A stretch of DNA of 64,000 nt, from NCBI RefSeq assembly GCF_932274485.2, contig NC_065883.2:46594539-46658538 (forward strand), written 5' to 3'. This DNA is from Patella vulgata. Its lineage: Eukaryota; Mollusca; Gastropoda; Patellidae. The notes under the pieces are model-generated. The model saw nothing but the letters and a program-made list of their open reading frames with translations, was not told the DNA's origin and searched no databases. Shown piece after piece: positions 53,095 through 63,475 of this stretch. The position numbers were made by a program, and so were the translations under genes. Position 1 is the first letter of the stretch. Every line of letters begins with the position of its first letter.

Positions 53095-54552
53095 TTTAAT
53101 TTCCCTAGACCACCCTCTGACGAAACCTTTGTTTGTAGAACTGTAGACATGAACAAAAGTGATAATCATCAACCCAGAACGGACGAAATTAGCAATGATC
53201 AGGCTAAGACAATCCTAGAATGCATAATGAAGGCCATTTCAGACCCCGATAAGAATTATGATTCTATTGATGATTTATATACTGATCTTGATATCACTCA
53301 AGAGTTATTTGTAAAAGCATGCGAAAAGCTAACAAAGAAAAACAATCTAGTTCTTAAAAGAGACCACAAAGATGTATGGATAAATCAGTATAATCCTGAC
53401 TTACTAAGGGCATGGAACGCTAATTTGGACAAACAATATGTATTTGATGCCTACAGTTGTATTGTATACATTGTGTCATATATATCAAAGTCTGAAAGAG
53501 AAATTGGTTTATTACTAGGCGATGCTCACAAAGAAGCTGTTGAAGGTAATTTGGATGCTAAAAGTGGTCTAAAAAAGATTTCAAGTACATATTTACATAG
53601 TAGAGAGGTTTCGGCACAAGAGGCAGCATATCGTGTGTGTAATCTACGTCTTGAAGAAACATCCAGAAAAGTAGTATTTATACCGACAGGTGAGAATAAT
53701 ATCCGACTGACACTACCTTTATCTATTCTTAAAAGTCGGGCAAATGAAGGAACGCTAACGGATAATAACATGTATCAAACTAGCATTGTTGATAGATATA
53801 GGGCACGACCAGATGGCATTCAATTCGATTATATGTGTATAGCTCAGTTCTGTTCTGAATATAGAGTCATGGCTAAGAGCGAGAAAATTGATGTTGATCG
53901 TGAAAATAACCCTGCATATAAACTTAAAGGTGACCTTGGTTATATCATAAAACGTACAAGAACTAGTCCTGCTGTAATACGTTACGCTAGATTTTCAATT
54001 ACAAAAAATCCAGAGCTTTTTTATCTCAGTAGTCTACAACTTTTTCTGCCTTATCGACAAACCGAACAGCTTAAGCCCCCTCCTTTTGAAACGTACGAAG
54101 ATTTCTATAAATTTGGATCTGTGAGATATTATAATGATGTTGAACTAGTGAGAGAAATTGTTAATAACAACCGTGAACAATATGAGAAAGATGCAGTTAA
54201 TATTGAAATGGCACAAGAAATCTTTGAGAAATTCGGACCTTTAGACGATGCATGGGCAAATATTTTTGTCGAAACAGAAGTTGATCGTTTAGAATGTATA
54301 GAATTACAAGAAAATGATACAATTAATGAAGATGACGACGACCCTGTCGAGATACCAGATTTATTAGGCAATAGAAAATCAGCTAAGAAAGATAGGCATA
54401 AAGAAAAATCTGACACAGTTATCTCCCATTCACAAGCCATACCTTTATTAAGATCATTAAATAAGTTACAATCACAAGTATTTTACAAAGTACGACAATT
54501 CTGTCTAGATAAAATTCATAAAAAAAACCAGAACAATTCATGCTATTTTTAA
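53095..54552 (+). CDS. Helentron Rep nuclease, tyrosine part
   Basis: Same frame as the HUH part; the first ATG is at 53149 (MNKSDNHQPRTDEI). FNFPRPPSDETF is the usual block after the HUH motif. YIVSYISK (Tyr107 and Tyr111 from the ATG) is the paired catalytic-tyrosine motif. The remainder (AAYRVCNLRL, YRARPDG, FYKFGSVRYYN) matches the Rep-helicase linker of Helitrons, with an acidic stretch (NEDDDDPVEIPDLLG). It ends by frameshift in an A-run near 54523-54530, just before the helicase. Confidence 0.85.
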   Translation, partial: FNFPRPPSDETFVCRTVDMNKSDNHQPRTDEISNDQAKTILECIMKAISDPDKNYDSIDDLYTDLDITQELFVKACEKLTKKNNLVLKRDHKDVWINQYNPDLLRAWNANLDKQYVFDAYSCIVYIVSYISKSEREIGLLLGDAHKEAVEGNLDAKSGLKKISSTYLHSREVSAQEAAYRVCNLRLEETSRKVVFIPTGENNIRLTLPLSILKSRANEGTLTDNNMYQTSIVDRYRARPDGIQFDYMCIAQFCSEYRVMAKSEKIDVDRENNPAYKLKGDLGYIIKRTRTSPAVIRYARFSITKNPELFYLSSLQLFLPYRQTEQLKPPPFETYEDFYKFGSVRYYNDVELVREIVNNNREQYEKDAVNIEMAQEIFEKFGPLDDAWANIFVETEVDRLECIELQENDTINEDDDDPVEIPDLLGNRKSAKKDRHKEKSDTVISHSQAIPLLRSLNKLQSQVFYKVRQFCLDKIHKKNQNNSCYF

Positions 54553-55862
54553 CAGGTGGTGCCGGTAGTGGAAAGAGTCATATCATCAAATGTATGTATT
54601 ATGAAGCATCAAGATTATTAGCCAGAATTAGTGACAGTCCCGATGACACAACAGTTGCTATAATCTGTCCGACTGGCGTATCGGCGTTTAACATCTCATC
54701 AAGTACATCTACGATCCATTCGCTTTTTAGTATACCGATTCATATAAAGTTGCCTTACATAGGATTGTCCTCAGATAAAGTTAACACACTTAGATCTAAA
54801 TTAGGTAATCTAAAAATTCTGATAATTGATGAAATATCCATGGTTGATCATAAACTATTATGTTACATACACGGTAGATTAAGACAAATCAAACAAACAC
54901 CTGATCATGTACCATTTGGTATTGTTTCTATTATTGCAGTTGGAGATTTTTACCAGTTACCTCCCGTGAAAGGCAGAGCTCTGTACAATGATAATGAAAT
55001 GGTTAATCTGTGGCAAGATAATTTTAAACTTGTTCAACTGACGGAAATAATGAGACAGAGGGATGATTTGACATTTGCACAAGCACTAAATAGAATACGC
55101 ACAAAAAAGAATTCTGATGAAATGTCCGTAGATGATGTTAATTTGTTCAGTAGTAGGGTTACAGGTGAAGAATCTGATGCAGTGCATATAGTTTCTACAA
55201 ATAAGCAGGTAAATGAAATTAATTTAAAATTCTTACACAGTAAATGTCCAGATACCATAACCATTGCTGCAAACGATTATTCAAAAGATGCTAGAACAGG
55301 TAAAATGAAGAAATTGGAGAAATATCTGACTCGTAACGTAGATTCTAGTTTACCTGACGTATTAGTAATTGGTATTGATGCAAGAGTTATGTTAATTAAG
55401 AATTTGAATGTTAGTGATGGTCTTACTAATGGTTGTTTTGGTAAAGTAACTTATATCACAATGGATAATGATAAACCTAAAATAATATACGTTAAGTTTG
55501 ATGACGGAAGAGTCGGGACTATTTTACGTAGAGAAAATAAAAGATCAAATGATGATATACCAGAAGGCAGTACTCCTATTGAGATACAAGAAGAAAAAGT
55601 CAATTATCGTGGCGACATAAGGAGACAATTTCCACTTAAACTTAGCTATAGTACAACGGTGCATAAAGTACAAGGTTTGATTCTCAATTCTGCAGTTGTA
55701 TCACTAAAGAAAATATTTTCACCAGGTCAGGCGTACTTGGCGTTGAGCCGAGTCACATCTTTAGAGGGTTTAATTATTAGAGATTTTGATGAATCAATCA
55801 ATAAGATGATATTATATTTAGAACCTCAGGTAGAAATACTGAAATATTGCTGTTTAATGTAG
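54540..55862 (+). CDS. Helentron PIF1-type helicase
   Basis: 440 residues beginning MLFLTGGAGSGKSH, with Walker A at residues 6-13, LIIDEISMVDH (DE at 97-98, motif II), VGDFYQLPPVKG (motif III), TTVHKVQGLILNSAVV (about 372-387) and GQAYLALSRVTSLEGL (motif VI). This is the superfamily-1 PIF1/Helitron helicase, the 5'-3' unwinding part of the transposase. It is open throughout; the endonuclease follows after a frameshift near 55840-55862. Confidence 0.9.
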   Translation: MLFLTGGAGSGKSHIIKCMYYEASRLLARISDSPDDTTVAIICPTGVSAFNISSSTSTIHSLFSIPIHIKLPYIGLSSDKVNTLRSKLGNLKILIIDEISMVDHKLLCYIHGRLRQIKQTPDHVPFGIVSIIAVGDFYQLPPVKGRALYNDNEMVNLWQDNFKLVQLTEIMRQRDDLTFAQALNRIRTKKNSDEMSVDDVNLFSSRVTGEESDAVHIVSTNKQVNEINLKFLHSKCPDTITIAANDYSKDARTGKMKKLEKYLTRNVDSSLPDVLVIGIDARVMLIKNLNVSDGLTNGCFGKVTYITMDNDKPKIIYVKFDDGRVGTILRRENKRSNDDIPEGSTPIEIQEEKVNYRGDIRRQFPLKLSYSTTVHKVQGLILNSAVVSLKKIFSPGQAYLALSRVTSLEGLIIRDFDESINKMILYLEPQVEILKYCCLM

Positions 55863-56500
55863 AGGGATTAATGCAACATTATGAAGACGTGAAGAATGAT
55901 TATAGGTTTACCCAGGCTGACTTTATCTGTTTAACAGAAAAGTGGATCTCCCTAATAGCAGAATGTAGAAACTTTAAATTTGATGGCTATACATTATTTA
56001 ATCAACCTAGACATACATGTTATGATAACTCTAATATATATGACACATTAAAATCAATGAAAAACGGTGGCGTTGGTATTTATTATAGCAATATGAGACA
56101 TTGTAATATACATAGATTAGGTATCTTTAATATAGAACATGTTGTATTTAATATACCTGATATTAATCTTACTGTAGTTGTTATTTACCGACCTAGCTGT
56201 TATAAAGCTGATTTATTCATTCCTAATTTACAGATTTTATTGACAGAGTTACACAACAATGGTGGTGATATGATTGTAATGGGTGACTTCAATCAGAACC
56301 TTTTGGATGGAAATTCATCCATTGCAAGATGTATGTCAGAGAATGGTTTTACGCAACTTGTAAATGTTGTAACAACAACAGGTGGGACTCTATTAGATTT
56401 AGTTTTTGTTAAATATTTAGATCAGAGTAAAGTTCACTTAAACCTTGTTTCAACATATTTCAGCTACCACGAATGTATCAGAATAGGATTAGATGACTGA
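55847..56500 (+). CDS. Helentron EEP (AP-type) endonuclease domain
   Basis: About 217 residues in the next frame, evidently fused to the helicase in the parent. Motifs of the endonuclease/exonuclease/phosphatase fold: NVEGL (first Asn), ICLTEKWIS (Glu), VVVIYRP, MGDFNQNLL (Asp147, Asn149), TLLDLVFVK (Asp). The terminal SDH of the family reads SYH here (FSYHECIRI), so an active-site Asp is replaced; this would impair cleavage. Such domains were acquired from non-LTR retrotransposons by Helentrons. Stop at 56498-56500 fits the usual end. Confidence 0.85.
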   Translation: MLFNVEGLMQHYEDVKNDYRFTQADFICLTEKWISLIAECRNFKFDGYTLFNQPRHTCYDNSNIYDTLKSMKNGGVGIYYSNMRHCNIHRLGIFNIEHVVFNIPDINLTVVVIYRPSCYKADLFIPNLQILLTELHNNGGDMIVMGDFNQNLLDGNSSIARCMSENGFTQLVNVVTTTGGTLLDLVFVKYLDQSKVHLNLVSTYFSYHECIRIGLDD

Positions 56501-57441
56501 TGATAAAATGATTCAAACAAATAATAGCCTACACGATGTGTGCCCATTACCTCCCTTTAATAGTTCTCAAACTGGTCTGTAAATGAAATGAAATGGGGTT
56601 TAACGTCCTACTAACTGTTCCCAAAGATGGTATTGTATCAACCTATTTCAGTTTACAATGTATGTATCAGAATAGGATTAGATCGTTGATAATGAATTGA
56701 CTTGAAAATACTTCAGAATAGCGAGTCATCACATATTCTGTCAATTGTCTCCCTTGGGTCATATCGTCTTGAATTTTATATGAAATTTATTACAGAATTT
56801 GCTAAAAAGAGATTTTTTTATTTACTGAAATTGTAAAGATATGTATTGTATGTTTGCTAAATTAATTAAAGAAATTGTACATATATGTAGGCTATTATAT
56901 GCTATACTATAATATGTCTAAATTTATTACAGAAATTGTGAAGATATTCATTGAAACAAGTGAACAATTACCTCCCTTTGATAGTATCATCTTGAACTCG
57001 GAAACAGACATCAAGTTCATCTTTTACAGAATTGTTCTTTACAAAAATTGTATAAAGATCAACTATATTTATTACAGAAATTGTAATGGTATGTAATATA
57101 TTCCATACTGTAATTTTATTATATTTATTAAAAAAATTGTAATGGTATGTAATTAATATATTTTATACTGTAATTTTATTACAGAAATTGTACTACACTT
57201 TTTTTTAACAGAAAATGTGAAAGTATATTATATACCGCCAACTAAACAGATATAACAGATATAATTTGGATTAATTATAGGGAGATGTTTGGAGTTTGTT
57301 TTATTTATGCCTCATAAATTGTTCTATAGTTCATTATTTTATTTTTTATTTATTAAAACATTTGTAGATATCTTATAAATTATATCTCTGGTTTGTTTTT
57401 TGATGGTTTTAAAAGTATGTTGAACTCTAGTATCAAATATA
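56501..57441. repeat. Helentron 3' region with a repeated coding end
   Basis: 56633-56705 repeats the EN end (CAACCTATTTCAGTTTACAA, ATGTATCAGAATAGGATTAG). A 30-bp SINE-B tail scrap lies at 56583-56612 (AATGAAATGAAATGGGGTTT). TTACCTCCCTTT words at 56546 and 56968 and TGTCTCCCTTGGG at 56746 are inverted against the 5' flank. 56800-57200 has repeated TTTATTACAGAAATTGTA words. Confidence 0.65.
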
Positions 57442-57575
57442 TTAAGATTTATCGCAGAATGTAGAAACTACCACGAATGTATCAGAATAGGTTAGATGAC
57501 TGATGATAAAATGATTCAAACAAATATTACCCTACACAATGTGTGCCAATTACCTCCCTTTAATAGATTTCAAAG
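57442..57575 (+). repeat. Internally deleted fragment of the Helentron 3' end
   Basis: GCAGAATGTAGAAAC (as at 55958) runs directly into TACCACGAATGTATCAGAAT (as at 56465), then matches 56486-56575 including TGATGATAAAATGATTCAAA. So an EN copy with about 490 bases removed sits 1 kb downstream. Confidence 0.75.
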
Positions 57576-57627
57576 ATGGTCTTATGTATTGATATATAAG
57601 TGTAAATTGTTTTTTCAAATATATGTT

Positions 57628-57801
57628 GTACGTGTCTAATCTCGTGGGTTTTCTCCGGGTCCTCCGGTTTCCTCCCACTGCTAAAGACTCCTACGCGCAA
57701 GCGAATTATGTAAATAAAATTAAACAATGTGTTAGTCTCGAAATGACCTAGTTTGTGTCGAGTGGACGTTAAACCCATTTCTCTCTCTCTCTCTCTCTTT
57801 C
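57628..57801 (+). mobile_element. SINE-A, internally shortened, ATATATGTT duplication
   Basis: GTACGTGTC, then CTCGTGGGTTTTCTCCGGGT to the (CT)n tail. ATATATGTT flanks it (57619-57627, 57802-57810). The tRNA head is missing. Confidence 0.85.
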
Positions 57802-57810
57802 AGATATATG

Positions 57811-59161
57811 TTTATTATATCAAATATGTTTAAATAACTAGTTTACATAGTTTTCAATTTCGTTTGCTTTAATAAGTTGTCAGATACAAAATACAAATGT
57901 AGTAATTTTTAAATATAATGCCCGCTTTGAGGCATTATATTTAAAAATTACTCCATTTGCTTAGTTATCAATATCGTTAGCTTTCATGATCTGTCATCTA
58001 CAAGATACAGATTATGGGTAAAGTGATATAAACTGATATAACCTGATATCTTCAAACATTTGTCTGAAGATATCAGGCTATATTTTCAAATATCAGATTT
58101 CTCTGATATTAAATAGATTGGAACGGTATGCCACATTTCTATTTAATTTAAAAATGGAGGATTGAAGCTTAGCTTTGAACCACCAACTACGTTTGTTGCA
58201 ATTATTGCACATGTGTTGTCTGTCTTTAATGACTAACTTGATGAAATTGGCAGATGATGTCCCTTTTCACGCCTGATGCATATTACTTTCAGTAAATATA
58301 TGTAAAAGCATCTAGTTGAATAATGAAGATATACTGGAGATATTCAGAGATATTCACTTGTTTTGACCATTGATGGTTATATAACATATAAAAATACCAT
58401 TAATAATGTTCCATCTATTTGAAATATTTAATTGTTGTATGTATTGATATAAGTGTACATTTTTTATTCAAATATAAGTTTTTTTCATCAAATATGTTTA
58501 AATATTTTGTTAAATAACTGGTTTACTTATAGTTATCAATATGCTTATGTTGTCATCTACAAGAAATATTTAAAGTGTAAACTGATGCAATCTGATATCT
58601 TTAGACAAAGGTAATATTTAAATACAATACCCCTATATATATATACGATGCCTGCTTTTACTACTTCCAGATGTTTATGCCATAACTTAATCTAAGTTTT
58701 TAATTGTATTATTTAATATAAGTGTAAATGTTATTTAAATACATATTTATTATATCAAATATGTTTAAATATTTTGTTAAACATACCTATTGGAGGTCTA
58801 TCCTTATGCGTGAAGTGTTATATGAACTATAAATTAGACATTTATTTACATAAAAGACCTCTTGATGACATCTTATGTGTCGGTTTTTCATTGGATTTAA
58901 ATCCGTTCTGCTGCTCCAGTCATTCATGATTAAATCCAAAATGGATAACCAAGACTATTTTTTTTTTTATCGTACCGACTTAAGTAATCGAGATTAGGTC
59001 TAAAAATTCAATTGCTTATATCACGGTAGAGCAATATGACTGAAATTTTTAGCATATCCCCTTTACATTATCTTGTTTTTAACTATTATAGTTAGAAGTG
59101 CTAACTCATAATCTAATTTTTCATAATGTATTTTTAAATAACTGGTGTACTTACAGTTATC
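57811..59161. repeat. Degenerate tandem repeats with strong hairpins
   Basis: Units share AAATATGTTTAAATA, AACTGGTTTAC, TAGTTATCAATAT and TTGTCATCTACAAGA (about 57810-57890, 57960-58020, 58490-58570, 58735-58780, 59130-59160). Hairpins: 57901-57952 (below) and CCTGATATCTTCA..TGAAGATATCAGG at 58042-58077. No gene. Confidence 0.6.
57901..57952. repeat. Perfect 22-bp stem hairpin
   Basis: AGTAATTTTTAAATATAATG.. pairs exactly with ..CATTATATTTAAAAATTACT around an 8-base loop (CGCTTTGA). It could be part of the Helentron 3' terminus or a small foldback. Confidence 0.85.
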
Positions 59162-59724
59162 AAGGGGGATCACATGGCTAAGTGGGTAGGACGCTGTAAA
59201 TATTTGTACTATGTGAAGCTAGAAAACCTTCAAAAATATGTTTTTAAACCTTATTTAATAACTCTTTCACATGTATCTGTATAAATATGTTTAGTATATT
59301 TTTGTTTATTCATGTATGACATATCTGTATATATTTAAATATCTGAATAAATATATTTACAAGAAAAAAAAAAAAAAAAAGGACGCTGGCTCGCTAGCCT
59401 GGAGGTCGGGTGTTCGAACCCTGCATTGACTGAGAAAGTTCATCCACATTTTCCGGTGTGGTTTCCCCTTGTCAGTGATTCCGGACAGAGGACCTGACAA
59501 GGACAGCTGTCTAGTCGTTCGGATGGGACATAAAACCGAGGTCCCGTGTACACATTGGTGTGCACGTAAAAGATCCCTTGGCAGTTGGAATTCGATATAA
59601 GAGTAGGCCCTAGCGCCGCTGCCCGGGCAAAATCTCCCTCATAGCACACTGTATGACGTATGCTGTCTTCATTAGCCCAGTTAAGGAGCAGAACAGTAGG
59701 ACGTTAAACCCCATTTCATTTCAT
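59162..59724 (+). mobile_element. SINE-B split by a poly-A insert
   Basis: Head GGGGGATCACATGGCTAAGT at 59164-59196; body resumes at 59381 (GGACGCTGGCTCGCTAGCCT) through the B box to CCCCATTTCATTTCAT. The surrounding degenerate repeat continues on the right (GCTTTAATACGTTGTCAGCT). Confidence 0.9.
59197..59380 (+). mobile_element. 184-bp retro-insert with AATAAA and poly-A
   Basis: Lies inside the SINE-B head, flanked by GGACGCTG (59189-59196, 59381-59388). It has AATAAA at 59346-59351 and a 17-A tail at 59364-59380, the marks of a reverse-transcribed mRNA 3' end. Its source is not in the window; the sequence differs from the LINE 3' UTR at 1-345. Confidence 0.85.
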
Positions 59725-60489
59725 ATACTGCTTTGCTTTAATACGTTGTCAGCTACTGGTGTAATCTTAGTTGACAATGGCCTCTGTTTAATTGTCCTTT
59801 TTTTAGATGCATGTATCTTGAAATGATTTATATTATATTATCAAAATAGTCTACAAGAATTATAGCAATATTTTAATACAATGGCTAGATGTTATCTCAA
59901 AAGTTTGTCAATTATCCGAGTTAACAATGGCTTCAATTACTTTTTAATAAATCTTGTCAATTATCATCAAGTTCGTAATTAACAGCAATTCATGATCTGT
60001 GGCAACAAGAGATATTCCCGAATTTATTAAGTTCTTACCAATATTATTATTTATCTTTGATTTATAAAAATCTTTTTTTATGTTTATCATGTGTCATTGG
60101 TTTAAAGATATGTATTGTGATCAATTGTAACCCGAAATTCAGCCATCATGATATTATGTAATTATGTAATAAAACTAACACATTTAATTTGATTTGTTCT
60201 TTAATAATGACACCAAGAAACTAATTAAATGAGGACAAGTAATTTGCTTCAAGCATATTAAGAATTACAGAATATTAGCTTCATTGAATAGGGCATAAGT
60301 TGTCTATGGTTCTTATTTGTATCGACTGTGTAGTCCATGCGTATATATGATGGACCAGCGCCAACATTACTATTCGACTTGCAACAACAGCTATAACCCA
60401 GACACGTTCAACGTGGTACTTGATATTAAATAATATTAGTATTTATTGTTGGTAATGGGGCATTAATCGTTCCTGATAATGGGACATCA
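59725..60489. other. Non-coding AT-rich stretch
   Basis: No repeat or gene recognised apart from the continued degenerate repeat near 59725-59760. Confidence 0.4.
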
Positions 60490-60700
60490 GAGGTAATGAA
60501 CAGGGTCATACGCCATACAGTAAGTTATATGGATTCCAATTGCCTAGAGTTCTTTTACCTTTACGGCAATGTGTTCACGGGATGTCGTTTTGCCGTCCCA
60601 TCCGAATAACTATACATTGTCGCATGCCAGTCCCTATGTTCTCCACCACTGACAAGGATGAACTACATCGGCCCACGCAGGGATCTAACACCAGACCACC
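60490..60700 (-). mobile_element. SINE-B copy, diverged
   Basis: CATACGCCATACAGTAAGTT, CCATCCGAATAACTATACA, ACCACTGACAAGG and CGCAGGGATCTAACACCAGA (reverse B box). Confidence 0.75.
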
Positions 60701-60701
60701 A

Positions 60702-60990
60702 GGGGGGTTGCATGGCCAAATGGTTAGCATGTGCACGCTGTATCATACATAAGGCCTGTCATTGAGTCAACTGGCGTGGTTTCGAATCCCCGATTATACG
60801 TGACAAGGAGTAGGGTCGCCTGTCCAATTTCGTGGGGTTTCTCTGGATCCTCCGGTTTCCATCCATTGCTAAAGTCTAAAGATCCCTTTGCGCAAGCGAA
60901 TTATTGAAATAAAATTAAACCATATGTTAGTCCCGAAATGACCTAGTTTGTGTCGAGTGGACATTAAATCCCATTGCTCTCTCTATATCA
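60702..60990 (+). mobile_element. SINE-A, near full length
   Basis: GTTGCATGGCCAAATGGTTA (A box), TTTCGAATCCCCGA (B box), core with GGTTTCTCTGGATCCTCCGG, tail CCCATTGCTCTCTCTAT. It abuts the truncated SINE-B, so it may have inserted into it. Confidence 0.85.
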
Positions 60991-61079
60991 CTTCTTACAG
61001 TTTCTGAGATCTACGCAAAATGGGAAAAAGAAATGGTCCACACCGAAGTTTTGGTTAACGTCTATTCATTCTGTTCGGA

Positions 61080-61870
61080 ATGGACCATCGCCCGTACAGC
61101 GGCGCTAGTCTACTCTTATATACAATTCCAACTGCCAAGGTTTCTTTTACAGTCACACCAATGTGTACACGGGACTTCGGAATCGCGTTCATGTCAGCTA
61201 CTCAAATATGTAACTGGTTCAAAAATTGATTGAATATTCAATGAAATATCGCCAATTTTCTGGTTTCGTGCACGTTAAAGATTTGACGTCACTAATAAAA
61301 TTTTAATATTAATTACAGATAGAGTCCATGCTCAAACAGCGTCACGACTTTTATCACAGGTACAATATTCGATACTACTGTACGATACTACTGCAACTGC
61401 TTAACAAATTGGACTTTCTTATAAACAGCGCGAGCCGTCGATTTCTATCCAGATGATTACCGGTATAAGATAATTTTGACAAAGAAGCAACAATATTAAT
61501 TCAAAGACTAATTATTACACACAGCTATCAACTATTTCTGTTACAGGGTCACTATACCCATATTTTGGATAGAAGAAAACACTCATAGTTGAAATAATTT
61601 TAGTTCAAATATCATCACTGATAAAAGCACTCTTGAATTGGCTCTACACGTTGACAAAACGTACAGATTGTATCCCCTCTTATGTTTCGCGTAACAATGA
61701 AAGGTGCCGTGTTCAATTTTCGATGCCTTTGTTCTGCTACTCCTGAAATTTGGAACTGTTGTACAATGGTTTTATATATAACACTACTGATAGGCCTCTC
61801 TGTAGAAGAAGTTCCAAAAAAATATTATGTTGACTTTTCGAGAAATAGACCTCTAAAAATGCTCCAAATC
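61080..61870 (+). repeat. Repeat R1, most complete copy
   Basis: Continuous version of the unit broken up at 5991-9660: SINE-B-like segment, TTCGTGCACGTTAAAGATTT, AGCAACAATATTAATTCAAA (no insert), TCACTATACCCATATTTTGG, GTGCCGTGTTCAATTTTCGA and CTGTAGAAGAAGTTCC. It shows where the insertion at 8296-8663 lies. Confidence 0.8.
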
Positions 61871-62979
61871 GTAAAAATACGACGTTTCAAAAAATGATAC
61901 AGTGGTTTCACACAACAGAGTACCCATTTATCTCTCGATTGAGAAAGTTTTAAAAAAATCGTTGGGGGCGTTTCCGAGAAACATGCGTCTAAAGATGCTC
62001 GAAATCGCAAAATACCTTACTTTTCAAGGTCATATAACTTTTTTAGTTTTTGATAGAAACTTGTCGCTGAAGTACCATCTGATAGACAATTCAATTGGCT
62101 ATTAAACGATATAAAACTTTAACTAAACGACAAGAACATTGTTGATACATCGCATTTTCCGCACAGACGACCATTTTTCACAATTTTGTCAAAGTTTGGA
62201 TACCTTTCTTGACTACTTCCGGTGATTAGGGGATTTTCATTTATAGTTCATGGACTGGTCTGGTCCTTCGACTTCATATTCCTGAAGTTTCAGAAAAATC
62301 GTTAGAGCCGTTTTAAAAAAATAAAAACTCTACGATTTGACCAAAATGCGAAAAAAAGTGAAAAATCAAAGTCAACATTTCAGAAAAAAACTTATATTGT
62401 TGGAATCGGATTGATGTCAGCTATCCAAAAATATAACTAAAATTTAAAAATTCCCAAAAATAAAAAAATTAGAAAATTTTAAAAAATTTTCCATTTTTCA
62501 CCAAAAAAATTAGAGCGACAAAGTTTCTAATTTCCACAGTTTTGAACTGCTATCTACTCAGAAATGTCTCCAGCTATCCAAAAATGTAAATATCTGAAGA
62601 ATCCATTGAGAATTAAGAGAATAATATCCGATTTTCAATTTTCGTGCACGTTAAAGATTTGACGCATTTCCGCTATGCGCACAAACTTGGAAATAGCTTT
62701 AAGCAGTAGCTGCACACCACTTTTCCGACAGAAAATCAAATTTCAAACCTCTATCTCTTATAGTTGCTGAGATCTAGCTTCCCCCCCCAAAAAAAATAAT
62801 AATAACTAGATCTGCTAAGCAGATATTAAAGCTTTCATATTCACGGTCAGTTTCTGTCGCATCTCATGAGTTATATAAAGAATCTTAAAAAGGAAAAAGA
62901 ATTATAACGAGAAACAATTCAACCGGTTCAAATTCTACCTTAATTAAAAACAGAGGTGTTATGTTCCAATGTGATCAGT
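61871..62979. other. Non-coding repeat-like stretch
   Basis: AAATCGTTAGAGCCGTTTTA and AAAAATAAAAACTC (62295-62330) resemble 20425-20460. TTCGTGCACGTTAAAGATTT recurs at 62640, so R1-related sequence continues. Frames here lack domains. Confidence 0.5.
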
Positions 62980-63470
62980 CAAATTGCTTATTGCTCCTAA
63001 ATCTACGCAGAAATTCTCAACATCAAACTTAGTCAAGGTAATGACATAATGAATCTATATTTGGAATTTTGTCATTCTCACTTCATTATAACCAAAGTTA
63101 TCGTGCCCCATAGAATCAATCAATCAGATTGCTTATCTCTGCTTACTGTAAGCAGACAATGCTCATCTTCGCACTCCTTCATGGCACTGACCTAATGAAC
63201 GCCTTCACCAAGATTGAACATTCTGCCCCAATAAGAAGGAGAGTTATTTTGTTTCAAATTCTCGACCAATCAAATTGCTCATCGCTCTGCTTATCCAGGG
63301 CAGACAATGCTCATTGTCGAACGTATTCAAGGTATTGATGTAATGAAACCATACACCAATTTTCATCACTCTGACTGAAGTGAAAGTGTCCGAAATCATC
63401 AACCAATCTAATTGCTTATCTCTGCTTACCCTAAGCATAAAATGCTCATCTACGAACTCCATGTTTTTAA
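62980..63470 (-). repeat. Repeat R3 in reverse orientation
   Basis: CAATCAGATTGCTTATCTCT, GCTTACTGTAAGCAGACAAT, CCAATAAGAAGGAGAGTTAT and TCTACGAACTCCATG are complements of the 37075-37665 units. Confidence 0.75.
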
Positions 63471-63475
63471 TGTAT

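Larger units (their letters stand above)
48854..57575 (+). mobile_element. Helentron: rolling-circle transposon with two proteases and an endonuclease
   Basis: Domains in order on one strand: C76-like protease, OTU protease, basic linker, CxxC region with Helitron-like N-terminal domain, HUH Rep with paired Tyr, PIF1 helicase, EEP endonuclease. The last marks the Helentron branch of Helitrons. The reading is broken by about four frameshifts and two stops between consecutive blocks, so the copy is dead but fairly young (domains are complete). Repeated 3'-end fragments at 56633 and 57442 suggest deletion derivatives or a duplicated 3' UTR. Outer boundaries are approximate. Confidence 0.9.

Noticed and set aside
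56451-57575. Direct repeats as long terminal repeats
   Set aside because: They copy the end of the Helentron coding region, differ in extent, and lack the features of terminal repeats.
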